Shown piece after piece: positions 10,411-20,842 of a DNA stretch of 64,000 nt (positions are counted from its first letter, which is position 1; the number at the start of each line of letters is the position of its first letter). This stretch comes from Triglochin maritima. Taxonomy: Eukaryota > Streptophyta > Magnoliopsida > Alismatales > Juncaginaceae. The notes beneath the pieces were generated by a model that did not search any database, was not told the origin of the DNA, and was given only the letters and a program-made list of their open reading frames with translations. The stretch lies in contig OY821791.1 of assembly GCA_963682175.1 (NCBI GenBank), positions 17,512,542 through 17,576,541 on the forward strand, in the 5' to 3' direction. Both the position numbers and the translations under genes were made by a program.

Positions 10411-10662
10411 TGTGGGCAGACAGTTCAGGTTCTGGTTTAGTGTTTTCTGGTCTAAGTTTGGGTGATCTAGTGAAGTCCAAATTATATGAAATTTTTTGTG
10501 TGATTTCTATAAGGAACCTAGTGTGTGTTTGAGTAGTTTTTAGCTCAAGTATGCTCAATTACACAAAGTTCCTAAGACTCAAAGAAAACGCAAATTACAT
10601 GTCTTTAATTGAGCTTGATTACATATCTTGATTTCATTTCATTTCTTCCTTGAGTCTTGATC

Positions 10663-12816
10663 TATAGGATTTCTGGTCCCTATGTATGCATATAGTTTTA
10701 AAAATTTAATACAACATACAAGATCATTTTCATATTTTCAACAATTTTATGTACATAACTTTGTACTTTATTCTAATATCATGCAACCCTACATTTATTA
10801 AAATAAACCAAAAAGGTAGAATCATACCTAAAGGTTCTCTAAATCCTTTTTGAAGATCCGGAGTCACGTTGCCCGTTGAATCGTTGACGGATTTGCCTCC
10901 GAGGGTTCACCAAACTCTAAACAAGATTAGAGGAACGGAGCTAGCCAATCAATCTCTAATAAGGCTTAGAATCTAGCTAATAACCCCTCTTTGTGCTCCT
11001 GAGATTTCTATCTCCTAAACTCAAAATTACTAAGAGAATTTCATGGTGATTAGAGGAGATATTAATGAGAGAAAGATTTTTCCATTAGTAGTAAACAAGT
11101 AGGAGTTGGGGTCCTTTTATAGTCTCCCAAAACATCCTTATCAAGAGTTATTCTTTAGCCATAATCTCTTGCTTATTCTCTCCTAAAATTAATCTCTAAT
11201 TTCCACATAAGCACCCACAAAAAACGTTTTAATTAAATCTGGAATTAATTCACCCATGATTTAATTAATCTGTTAATAATTCAGGCAGAATCATTCTTAT
11301 TCGGTGGACCGAGTATAACACGGTCAACCGAACCGTTCGGTTATAACACGTCTTCGGTGCACCGTAAGCTAGACGGTCGACCGAATCCGTTTGAGAAAAA
11401 TTCCCTGAAAGAATTCGGACGAACCACGTCTTTTACTCGGTCGACCGTTAACCCACCAGAATCGCTCCTAGGACATAGTCATCAGATGACTGTGTCACCT
11501 TTAGTCTACCGAAAATACTACTTCTCGGTTGACCGTGCATACTCGGTTAACCGAACCCGATTGTCCAGGCACTCCAGACAATTTCGGTCAACCAATTGCG
11601 CTTACCCGTTCCCTATTCGGTTAACCGATCCGAAGATACCCCGGTCGACCGAACCATGAACGGTTCACCGTGTTTGACCCCGATTTTGCCTTTGTCAAAT
11701 TTTTGATTTATTTCCAACAAAATTTTATCTTTTGGGGTTTTTAGCAAATTCATATCTTATGTAATATTTATCCTACGTAACCCATAATATATACACCTCA
11801 TATGAATTTAGATTCTAATTATGTCAATTCTCATAACATATTGATTTTATTCATTCACCACATGTGTCTAATTTTCATATAAACCCGACACATCATATGA
11901 ACTTAAAATCAAGCCTCTTGTTTCCCAGTTTTGTGGTGTGACCTATAGGAGGATCTAAGCTAAATTGGCAGTGATATTAAACACTTAATATCTCAAACTA
12001 TAAGCGGTATCTAGCTACACATTATAGTTACCCAATTAGCATAGATGTCTTTGTTCCACTCGAACTAAAACACGATCCATTTAGTGATGTAAGTGCACCA
12101 CTTGTGTCCGTCCCTTGCCTCATGATATTAAGAATATATACAAAGTAGAAATGTGTCATCTTTGTATTATATCCATTTCTTGATCTCTCTAAGCTAATTA
12201 TAACTATGTAACTTAACTCAAGTTAAATTGTGCACATTATAATTTTGCTTTATCAAGGGACCCACTAATATCATTACTCAATTAAGATGGGGAATGATAA
12301 TCGTTTGACTAGCTATCTTTTCCAGCACAAGTCGTGTTTAACCAACCATTGCCTTTATCACTACACTCATTGATAGTTTTTGACAACAATCAAATTAAGC
12401 ACTTCTTGAGTGAAAAGATATAAGTCTCATATCTTAGGATCTAAGACACAGTAAAACATTAATGACACGAAACACAATTCCATAATGTTTTACTTGTTAG
12501 GTCTATTCAATATATAAAAGTAATTTTTTCCTCTTTTATATATTCGTGTCGTCAATTATTTGTAGAGCTACAACAATCGATGACCAACACGACAATCTTA
12601 TCCCGGTGATTAATGTTCCATGTTAATTACCATGATTGTGAATAACTTTTGATTTTTATAAACCATTATCTTTTAGAGCTCTACGGTTAAGGACCAAGCG
12701 TCTCTTCCTTAACACTTCCAAAAGACGAATACCAAAATCAAGGAACAAAATGCTTGCACATTCAATTCATAATAATTGACATATAAAAGTAAAAGTTTTA
12801 GAACACATTCCTTTCA
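10663..12816 (-). mobile_element. Family D solo LTR, nested in family C
   Basis: This 2154-bp LTR is flanked by TGATC (10658-10662 and 12817-12821). Closing the site restores the family C sequence seen uninterrupted at 25875-25890. As printed it begins TATAGGATTTC (others begin TGTAGG) and ends CCTTTCA. It aligns along its length with 34926-37061 and 47049-49065. A palindrome array with many TTAACC and TCAACC variants lies at 11300-11670. That the element is Ty1/copia is inferred from 52504, where a copia polypurine tract runs into the start of a D-type LTR. Confidence 0.92.
11300..11670. promoter_or_regulatory. Palindrome array in family D LTR
   Basis: Repeated CGGTCGACCG-type sites include many decayed forms (CGGTCAACCG, CGGTTAACCG, CGGTTGACCG, CGGTGGACCG, CGGTGCACCG). 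Neighbouring sites are often 18-19 bp apart. The same array is at 35570-35900 and 47688-47895 in the other two D copies. Confidence 0.6.
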
Positions 12817-12944
12817 TGATCACCTATAGAAGTTAGCACAAAGCAATATATGTGCAATGCAATATGTGTGCTACTCTACATGATTACAATTAAGATTAGG
12901 TTGCTTAAATCATCAAAACATAGATTAAGGCCAAAAAGCCAGCA
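12817..12944 (-). repeat. Family C LTR, inner fragment with its 5' end
   Basis: This resumes after the D insertion (second TGATC at 12817-12821) and ends GGCCAAAAAGCCAGCA. That is the LTR start TGCTGGC read in reverse, and it matches the start at 63951. Confidence 0.9.
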
Positions 12945-12957
12945 ATCTCCCTTTTTT
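12945..12957 (-). other. Polypurine tract of antisense copia element
   Basis: On the minus strand this reads AAAAAAGGGAGAT directly before the LTR start TGCTGG. The position and composition fit a copia polypurine tract. Confidence 0.8.
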
Positions 12958-13489
12958 ATGAGGGCAACCTATATCTTAATACTTGAATTTTTTTTGATGT
13001 AAACTATGCATATAAATGCTCCCCCTATGGATGTGCATAGTTTTTGTTCAATTATAATTATAATCAAATTTCAAGTTACCCATTTAATTGTCTCTCCCCA
13101 TTTGACATCCATCAAAAATTATAAGATTTAAGCATAGAATTGTGGATGTCTTCTAATGAAGATGCTCCCCCTAAATTTTGCACTTCATTACACACACAAA
13201 ATGATATTCATTAAGCTCCCCCTATCAATATGAATATGATTTTTCGATTAACTTCAATTCTTAATTCTCCCCTATTAACATCAAGCAAATATTACAATTA
13301 AGCATGTGATGTATTCATTTCCCTTTTTTGACATCCATTTAAAAATTTGACATTTAATTAATGGATGTTATTCAAAATTTAAGATTTGCAATGAATAAAT
13401 ATTTGATTTGTCAATTAAGCATATAAAACCTAGACTAGAACCAATTGATTCAAGACATTTAGAGGATAAGAAATTATACCCACTTTGAA
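12958..13489 (-). other. 3' non-coding region of antisense copia element
   Basis: AT-rich DNA with repeated GCTCCCCCT boxes (13019, 13165, 13217), read as AGGGGGAGC on the coding strand. No reverse transcriptase or integrase remains between the end of gag and the polypurine tract. Confidence 0.6.
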
Positions 13490-13940
13490 GCTTTGAATTG
13501 GTTCCAATCTCATTTGGTGATGCAACCAGCTTTGAATTTGACTCTTAAGTTTGCCCAGTCACCACTGATTTCCTCCTCAAGCACCTACAAGTGTAGATTT
13601 AGGTACCCAAATAACTTTGGGTCCTTGAATGTTAGCTTTGGGAACCCAAACCATTTTGGTTTTAGGAGCCCACACACTTGAAGAGGTATGCTTTACAACT
13701 AAATGATTTCCATTCAAAGTTGTATGAATTACATCGTTTTTAACATGTGATTCATTATATCCTAAATCATGTTTTTACAAAGATTGTGTTTGACTTCCTA
13801 AAAGCATGTTAAGCATCTTAGTTCCATTTGTAAACTTTTCTAGATTTTTTTTAATTGCACATTGCAAGCATGAAGATCTAATTTTTCAATATCAATGGGT
13901 GTTGCTTGTAAACTTTCAAGAGTTATGCATTAGATTCAAG
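13490..13940 (-). pseudogene. Copia gag, C-terminal part
   Basis: On the minus strand 13500-13680 gives spaced WVPK-type repeats (KMVWVPKANIQGPKVIWVPK). These are typical of the region after the zinc knuckle in plant copia gag-pol proteins. Upstream, closing the LTR at 13946-15212 gives a coiled-coil-like NEVLAKLESNA joining this part to 15218-16477. Frames are interrupted by several stops. The sequence then runs straight into the 3' non-coding region, so protease, integrase, RT and RNase H are absent. Confidence 0.6.
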
Positions 13941-13945
13941 TTTAG

Positions 13946-15212
13946 TGATGCATTGCATACATTGCATCATATGTCTTTCATTTAGATTAATTTTATATCA
14001 ATAAATGCTTCTAAGGTACGTGTTTAGTCTTATTTACAGAATACAGGGACATGAATGTAAATTACCCATATCCCGAGCATAAACACGTGCAAGAGACTCA
14101 TTTCTGTCATAAAGACCAAGTTCAAGATTATCGGGGTTCAAATTGAAGTTCATCCAAGCATAAAAGCATTCAAAGACCTAATTACAAAAAGGTCAGGGAC
14201 TTAATTGCAAAAAGCCGAGGACCCGACTGCAAATTTCGAGTACCAAAATATTATTTTGGAGAAGTCTAAAGAAAAATCAATTTGGATCTCCAAATATATG
14301 AAGAAATTAATTCGGAGCTCAAAAGAAAGGAAAGAAATCAATCCAGACGCGCAAAGGACATTTAAATCATACCATAAACACACAGGAAAAATCCGGATCG
14401 AATCTGAGCCAAAAAGGTGGCGATTCCGCCGCACCCCGTGTACAAAATATGGCGGATTAACCGCACAAAACTTGATCCGTGCGCTCAAATTTTTACCAAT
14501 GCTGTATTGACGCGTGTACTTTTCTTTTATGTATTGGGATCCCCGGTTGAGGCTATAAATAAGGCCGAATCATGTATTGAAAAAAGGGAACTTGTTTTAT
14601 TCCATGTTTTAGTTATAAAATTCTGTTGGTTTATTTTGTGTTTTTAGTTTTCTTTTGTAGTTTCTCTAGGACCCCTGCTCCTCTCCTCCTCTCCTTTTTA
14701 GCAATAAAATTATGTTCTTTTATTTTGTGTTTTTAGTTTTCTTTTGTAGTTTCTCTAGGACCCCTTCTCCTTCCCTCCATCCATGAGTTTCTAACTCTCT
14801 CCAAAGGGTGGGGGTGAAGGATTTAGGGTGATAAGAAGAAGAATTACGTTATTATTTTAATGTCGTGTTAGTATATTTTGATTACTTGAGTTTATGTTGA
14901 GTCATTTATCATGTAATGCTTTATAACTAATGTGATTTATTATAAGTTTCAGAATTCTCTAATCAAAACCCGATATCTAAACCTCCACCCGCTGGACTCT
15001 CATCCATCTTTGCTTTATTTTTAATTTGTTTTTGTTGTTATTGCTTTAGAAATTAAAAATCCAAAAATCTCAAACAAACCTTATTTCTCTCTCTTTCTAT
15101 CCCTAATCGAAAATCACAAAAATAACAATATCTCTCCCTCCTTGTGTTCGACCCGTACTTGCCACGTCTTCATTGACGTCGTGCACTTGCGGTATAAATA
15201 AAATTCTCATCA
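13946..15212 (+). mobile_element. Family E solo LTR, nested in copia gag
   Basis: This 1267-bp LTR starts TGATG and ends CATCA, flanked by TTTAG at 13941-13945 and 15213-15217. Its 3' end (CGACCCGTACTTGCCAC...GTGCACTTGCGG) is shared with families A and B, so it belongs to the same Ty3-like lineage. The middle differs. It includes two copies of a block with TTTTAGTTTTCTTTTGTAGTTTCTCTAGGACCCC (14640-14775). It lies in the opposite orientation to the gag it splits. Confidence 0.9.
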
Positions 15213-15217
15213 TTTAG

Positions 15218-16477
15218 CAAGCACCTCATTTTTCTCATGCATGATTGATTCAATTTGGCTTTGGAGATCATTTATCAATTTTCTAACCTTCTTATTTTTG
15301 TCACAAATGATCTCATATTGTTTAACTAAGTCATTAAATGCATTTTGAAGCTCATCATGTGTGTATATATTTCATCATTTGCACTAGAATTTGAGCTATC
15401 ACTATAATAGGACTTAGTTGTGCATGATCTAATAGAACAAGAGTTAAAGGATACCTCATTTCCTTCATCTTGAATTGTCATGTAGCACATATGTGCATAT
15501 TCCTTTGTTGATGAAGGTGCGCTTGATTGGGATGAAGATGATGATGATGTATCGTCCCAAGTAGCCTTGTGAGCTTCCAACCTCTTCTCTTTTCTCTTAC
15601 TCCTCTCCTTTTCTCTCCTTCTTTACCTTCTCTCATTTTTTACTCTCCTCCTTCTCCTTCTTCTTTTCTCTCATTTCACTTCTTCGACCTCTTCTTTCAT
15701 TATTTTCTTCTTTATCCTTCTTGAGGTATTTGAAGAAGTCTTTTGCTAGGACTTCAATGTCCTCATCTTCTACACTCCTCATTGGTTGCTCGATATTTGC
15801 ATGTAATGACAAGAAGGGTTTGTTCTTGGAGGCTTCTTTCTCCTTTCAGTGGTTAATTTGGAGCTCATAAGTCATGAGATTTCCAATTAGCTCCTCCATC
15901 TTGAGTTGGGAAACGTCGTGTGCTTCTTCAACCGCAACTATCTTATCTTCCCAATCGTTGCTTAGCGACCGGAGGAATTTCCTTGTCATCTGTCCTTCAT
16001 TTATTCTTCTTCCAAGAACCAAAAGAGAGTTAGTAATATCGGTGAAGCGAGTGTTCATGTCGCTTATGTTCTCACCGATTTGCATAGAAAATATTTCATA
16101 TTTATGCATGAAGAGACTAATGCGGGTTTCCTTAGTTTTGCTATCACCCTCATGATGCATTTGTAGTCTATGTCATATTTCATATGCACTTTCACAACCC
16201 CTAATCCTATTATATTCACCCTTATTAAGACCACAATACAAGATGTTCATGATTTTTGAGTTCATCTCGATTTCTTTCATTTTGGGCCTAGAAAGTGAAT
16301 CTAATTCATCTTCATTTGGGGTGTGTATGGATTTTGAAGAAACATCCAATACTTGAGGTCATTAGAAATTAGGAATATTTTCATCCTATTCTTCCAATAA
16401 TCATAGTTTGACCCATTAAGTAAAGCAGGTCTAGTTTTGCATAATCCTTCTATTTTATTAGATGATGTAGAAGTCAT
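15218..16477 (-). pseudogene. Copia gag, N-terminal part (UBN2 type)
   Basis: The start is ATG at 16477-16475 (MTSTSSNKIEGLCKTRPALL), 36 bp past the PBS. LNGSNYDYWKNRMKIFL is the usual opening of plant copia gag. A stop follows at MKMN. The UBN2 core is at 15846-16160, with EIFSMQIGENISDMNTRFTD, FLRSLSNDWEDKIVAVEEAH and LKMEELIGNLMTYE. Further on comes a Ser/Asp-rich linker. Gag packages the element's RNA. This copy has several stops and frame changes and is split by the family E LTR. Confidence 0.8.
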
Positions 16478-16512
16478 GCTAAAAATACGATTAAGTATGT
16501 GATTTAGCTAAC

Positions 16513-16527
16513 AAGGCTCTGATACCA
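16513..16527 (-). other. Primer binding site, initiator tRNA-Met
   Basis: On the minus strand this reads TGGTATCAGAGCCTT, the standard Ty1/copia PBS complementary to initiator tRNA-Met. It fixes the orientation and superfamily of the 9238-17115 element. Confidence 0.93.
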
Positions 16528-16529
16528 AA

Positions 16530-17115
16530 TGTAGACTCGTATGGGTCTCTAATTCTAATCACTTTTAAGCCTAATTGCCTACTTGTTTAATCGATCAAGT
16601 ATATGCAGCGGAATTAAAACAAATAAACAAGCAAGCAAGGTAAAGGGAAGGAAATAAAGCAAACTACAATGGAGACGGGGGATTTTACAGAGATTCGGCA
16701 CCCATCCGGGTCCTAGTCCTCTCTTTCAAGCTCCACTCGGATCACCGAGCTCCGCTCACGACTTCACTAACCACTCCCCATTCTTCACAATCTTCAATCT
16801 TTGACAACAATGGAGTGGAACAACACTCTCTAATCTTGAGCACACTTGAGTGAGAATAGGATTTAAGACTAAGTGCGGAAGGTTTTGAGCTTTTGAGTGT
16901 GTGGAGTTTTCTCTCTAATGTAGGGGACAATATAGAGTAGGAGAGTTGTGTTAAAATGTGTTTTACAACTCTATTTATAAGCACTATAGAGAATATAGTT
17001 GTTGGGGTGAATTGGGTAAGAGTTGGTGTAACATACACAAAATAGAAACTTGCAGGACCCAATTCTGGATGAGTTCGGTCGACCACACGGGCAGAACAGT
17101 CGACCGTTTCGCAAA
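16530..17115 (-). repeat. Family C LTR (5' LTR of antisense copia), truncated
   Basis: This matches 9238-9960 but lacks a block equal to about 9495-9630. It stops within the palindrome array (GTCGACCGTTTCGCAAA), where PMD coding sequence begins. About 60% of the LTR and any target duplication are gone. A deletion therefore removed the LTR start, the rest of family B and some of the PMD gene. Confidence 0.85.
16972..16979 (-). promoter_or_regulatory. TATA box of truncated family C 5' LTR
   Basis: TATAAATA on the minus strand in the conserved LTR context. The palindromes upstream of it were mostly removed by the truncation. Confidence 0.55.
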
Positions 17116-17543
17116 TCGATTTGGAGGACATTTCCGAGAGCATGCTGACTTCACCTTGGCGATCTCACACGTAGTCGCAACCCCTTCAGTTGTCATGCTG
17201 ATTATTTGGATTGGTTTGGTAGATACTCACATCCATCTCTCCTGCGCAGTACCACCTCGAGACCAAAGAGACCACTGGATAGGACATGTGGCGATGTGGT
17301 AAATTTTTCTAAATTATTTTTTATTTGTAATGTATATTTGTTTTTATTGTTAATGTACAATAATTTTGATGTTATATACAGTGGATGAGTAGGGCGATAC
17401 GGCTTGCGCAACCATTCTTGGATTATAGAGACCAAATGTCAAACGAGGAGACGAGATTTGCATGTGTGGATTGGGATGACTTCATACATGTGCGGAACAG
17501 TCAGTTGGGCATTTATGACCACGATTCGGAGGATGAGTTGTAG
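17116..17543 (+). pseudogene. PMD gene, C-terminal part, two exons
   Basis: This is the end of the PMD gene begun at 1-876. The first exon, to 17298, reads HADYLDWFGRYSHPSLL, the aromatic DW..R.SHP motif found after the PMD core. Intron 17299-17381 (83 bp, GTAAAT to ACAG) keeps frame. The second exon, 17382-17543, begins WMSRAIRLAQPFLDYRDQ and ends in the acidic tail DHDSEDEL and TAG. A TGA just inside the left edge (about 17146) and the missing middle make it non-functional. It faces the OTU/transposase pseudogene tail to tail, 250 bp away. Linkage of the two PMD halves is inferred from family order. Confidence 0.7.
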
Positions 17544-17789
17544 TCGGCTTGTACATTATTTACTTTACTATCTGTTGAACAATTATTATTTGTATTTGTA
17601 TTTGCTTATTTGTTGTACTCTTATTATTTATTTCTGACGAACATATCTTTTCCTTATTTGCTATATGTGACACATTTTTAATTTGAAATCTGATAAAAAA
17701 CAACGTGATAAAAAAGCAACACGAACATGTTACACAATAAAAGCACAATAATTTAACTAATACATTACAAATTACAATCAAAATCTACT
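17544..17789. other. AT-rich spacer between converging pseudogenes
   Basis: Spacer with TTATTTG repeats and no coding signal. It probably holds the 3' untranslated regions of both flanking genes. Confidence 0.5.
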
Positions 17790-18420
17790 ATGTAATTGGT
17801 CCCAATATGCTCTCCTATTTTCGTACTCCACCTCCCATCAAAGAACACTCTCATCTCGCATTTGAAATCATAGGGTCGTTATAGGAGGTACTAGGAATAC
17901 CTCAGCTAATTCTAAGCGAATGTAATGTCTGTAACTCCATAAATGAGCAATGATCAACTCTCTGCATGGCTTCCTCGTGGTAGACGGAGTCTCCCAAGGT
18001 AGCACTGTAATACACGAGTACAACGAACCATCCGCTCCAAGTGAAAAACACATAACTGCACACTTGTAAAAATTGGCAATCGGGAACAAGTCGCACCAAA
18101 TCTCCATATAGTGATCCTCGCCACAAGGTCATCCGCCCCAATCAATTTGTTGACGAGCCTGTATCACACTGTCATAATAAATGTGCTCATAAATGGGATG
18201 CACCACAATCTTATTAGAAATCGCACGACGGACGTAAAATCAATTGTCTTGGCCACCATAAAACATCGACAACACATAGAAATCCACAGTTGCCATCAGC
18301 ACGTACATCATTCCACCTCTTCAAAAATGGTAAGATGATTCCTGGAAGTCTTTCGACATATGGGAAGTTATCGACGTCAATCCGTCCGGACACTACAGGA
18401 TGAAAAAATAGCAAAGTTAT
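17790..18420 (-). pseudogene. OTU-like cysteine protease domain of a MULE
   Basis: OTU proteases remove ubiquitin from proteins. The catalytic signature DGNCGF is at about 18285-18300 in RADGNCGFLCVVDVLWW, preceded by PYVERLPGIILPFLKRW. The C-terminal part gives HLWSYRHYIRLEL and LVPPIT near 17885-17945, matching the His-region end of plant MULE-linked OTU domains (usually GNNHFV). No His is seen at the usual place directly before the hydrophobic strand. At least three frame changes are needed. The domain follows the transposase at 18500-19650 on the same strand, so the two were probably one protein. Confidence 0.65.
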
Positions 18421-18499
18421 ATATAATAACTAGAAGAAGATGTTTACTGGATACTACAGGATGTTTCTTTATGCACTAACCACGTGTCGTTCAGATACT

Positions 18500-19650
18500 C
18501 CGTGATAGCCGGCCAAGACCTATACCAATCTTTTTAGAGTACGCACAACTCTATTATAATCGGGTTCTGAAGTAGAAAGCTTGATTTTCCTCCACTTTCC
18601 ACACTTCAAAGTTTCTCCCAACTGCTTATTCTTGCCGAATGTGTGGTATACGTAGTTGTATACGTCTTTGTTGATATGCTAGGTGAAAAGTAAATGAGCA
18701 GAGTTAGGAAAAACCTCTCTCACTGGTCGCATAAGCCCTAACTTCCGGTCCATTAGTATTGCAGTCAGGCTGACAATACTCAATAATAGATCTCGCAACT
18801 TCTCCAACACCTACCGGTAACAAGACTCGGTCTCATCCCTCATAATCGCATGACCGACAAGGAAGTTCATGTTTGTTGGTGTCACCCCAACCATCTCAAA
18901 CAAAGGCGTCTTGTACTTGTTTGTTTTGTACGTCAAATCCATGCATATTACGAAAGGGTATGTGCGCAACAACTTAACTGACGTCGGATGTGCCAAAAAT
19001 ACGTGAGTGATGACATTAGTTTCTTCATCCGCCTTAATCAAATGCAAATACTGATACTGCACTGCCTAATGCAGAAACTGCTGAGCACGATTCCTATCTT
19101 CAGATTTCATTTTCATCATGTACTCTTTACTGTTATAAATGTGTCTCTGATTTGGATTATCCTCCGAGAATTTATCCTTTACCGCCAACAAGATGTTACG
19201 TGGTTTGCTCAGTCATATCACAAATAATTTTCTTGGCCCCAGGACTAAGACCGCTGATATGTCGGTGACCCTCTGGATAAACTGTAAGTCTGTGGTTGTG
19301 CTGACCATGAGTACTATTAGAAATTATGACTCATCCATCACGCTCCCATCGCTGACCACCTTTGTCAAAAAATGACAACCGTAACCCTTTCTTTTCGTGT
19401 TCTTCCGTACTGCAATATCCATATCCCGAGAACTCATTACATTTCTGCAATCGCATCTCAGATAACAATTCATCCGATTATCAGCTTGTGGTTTTATAGG
19501 ATGATATTACCGGAAAAAAACACGGCTCCTATGGCAACTTGTTTTGCCCATCTATTCGTGTCATGGATTGTTGGAAATACTTGTGGACTTACAAAAACTC
19601 ACTGTAATATACTCCATTACCACCGAAATCTTGCAACGGAATCTGAAATA
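18500..19650 (-). pseudogene. Mutator-like (MULE) transposase, decayed
   Basis: A MULE transposase cuts and pastes Mutator-like elements. 18811-19062 gives DLTYKTNKYKTPLFEMVGVT, the strongly conserved block around the first catalytic Asp, then NMNFLVGHAIMRDE. Downstream fragments resemble the DRKLGLM, NSAHLLFTWHI and NKDV parts near the second Asp and its His-containing helix. DRE is altered to DRK at the expected Asp. The FAR1/zinc-binding N-terminus is too decayed to place. Frames change often. It is distinct from the FAR1-like transposase upstream. Confidence 0.65.
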
Positions 19651-19662
19651 ATTTAAAATAGG

Positions 19663-19845
19663 GTTAATTACAATTTGACCCCCTGAACTATGCATTGGTA
19701 TCACTTTGCCCCCCTGAACTTTCAAAGTTAACAGTTACCTCCCCTGAACTTTAATTTTGTAACACTTTGCCCCCCTGAACTTCAAAAACTCATTATTTAA
19801 CACACATTCGACGTTTTTTTTTCCTTTTTTTTGTTGTATCCCTAA
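19663..19845. repeat. CCCCCTGAACTTT minisatellite, possible element end
   Basis: After GGGTTAATTACAATTTGACC come four near-copies of a 30-40 bp unit with GCCCCCCTGAACTTT (19680, 19710, 19738, 19770). GGGTTAATT...CCCC-CTGAACT sequences occur at the ends of plant DNA transposons. It lies between the two transposase pseudogenes, so it may be a terminal repeat of one of them. I found no inverted partner beyond 24200. Confidence 0.5.
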
Positions 19846-19849
19846 TACA

Positions 19850-20308
19850 CTCGTAAACCTATATTTACGTGAAAGTTTGGATCCAAACGGAGGTCGGATA
19901 TGGTTGGAATTTGGGTCGGATTGAGTGTCAAACCAACCCATTATGTACTTAACGGCCTCAAGATACCTTGCGTGTGAAATGAAAGCTTCCTGTGCGATCC
20001 AAACGAGACGACCCATTATGTCGTCGTGACGACGAAGCGCATCCTTCTCCATTATGCCATCTTCTGGGTACATCTTTTCTCGATGGCTCCTTCGAATATC
20101 CTTCCGCCATCGATTAACGATGTAAGACTCCGGGAGCAATGCATTAGGATCTAAGCGTGCAATGACAACAAAAATGTGGCAACATAAAAGACCAATGTGC
20201 TGAAACATTCTACAATCACATGTGAAGTTCGTAGATCTGTTTTGTTCTAGGAAACGTTTCGACAGTAGTTGCTCACCACATAATACACGTACTGAACTCC
20301 TCCGTAAT
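19850..20308 (-). pseudogene. FAR1-like transposase, SWIM zinc-finger exon
   Basis: This is the C-terminal exon of the transposase at 21858-24081. The SWIM finger is CDCRMFQHIGLLCCHI (CXC...CXH type) at about 20174-20221. It is preceded by FLEQNRSTNF and followed by PESYIVNRWRKDIRRSH. Just after the solo LTR the frame changes. The open frame runs to 19735, but the final residues are coded by the minisatellite and are unlikely to be original. Confidence 0.8.
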
Positions 20309-20675
20309 TGATTGACATCATTTCATGCTCATATTTGTATCTTATATCCATTATCTTACACCTAAGCAATGCTACGTGATGAGTTTTATGTTTAGTTTTC
20401 AGGAATAAAGATGTTTGAAGAGAAGAGCCATGAAAGGACCCAAAAGCAGGAAAAAGGACTTAATTGTGAGACCTAGGGACTGAGATGCAGGGAGAAGGAC
20501 CTGATCGTAAGACCGAAGGACCTAAGAGCAAAACAGGAAACTCCACACCATCATGGGGAGTATTTTGGCAATTCGATTCGGGTCGGAGCTCCAACAAGCA
20601 AAGTAGATGCATCCAAGACCAACATATCCATCAAGAAAAGCCCACAACCAAAACCAACGAGATCTGGATCATATA

Positions 20676-20714
20676 GACCGCCAATTGGTGGTCTTGGACC
20701 GCTAATTGGCGTTC
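20676..20714. promoter_or_regulatory. Palindrome pair in solo LTR, 21-bp period
   Basis: GACCGCCAATTGGTGGTC (20676-20693) and GACCGCTAATTGGCGTTC (20697-20714) keep the exact 21-bp spacing although each unit has decayed. Confidence 0.5.
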
Positions 20715-20834
20715 CATATTACTCAGGATCCGCCCAAATTTCTCCTGGACTTGTATTAATGTTCGTTTAGGCTATTTTTGGTATTGGTTTAGTCCCACAT
20801 CGGGGGATTGTCCCCGATTAGCTTTTTCCATGCT

Positions 20835-20842
20835 TATAAATA
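20835..20842 (+). promoter_or_regulatory. TATA box of family A solo LTR
   Basis: TATAAATA in CTTATAAATAGAACTC, the same block as in the complete element. It could drive plus-strand reading out through the antisense of the transposase. Confidence 0.55.

Larger units (their letters stand above)
9238..10662 (-). repeat. Family C LTR (3' LTR of antisense copia), outer fragment
   Basis: This opens TGTAGGATCGTATGGG on the plus strand, which is the LTR 3' end read in reverse. It matches 16530-17115, 24663-25880 and 34365-34920. It contains a TATA box on the minus strand (9814-9821) and the CGGTCGACCG array (9911-10400). It is interrupted at TGATC (10658-10662) by a family D solo LTR and finishes at 12944. 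Confidence 0.9.
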
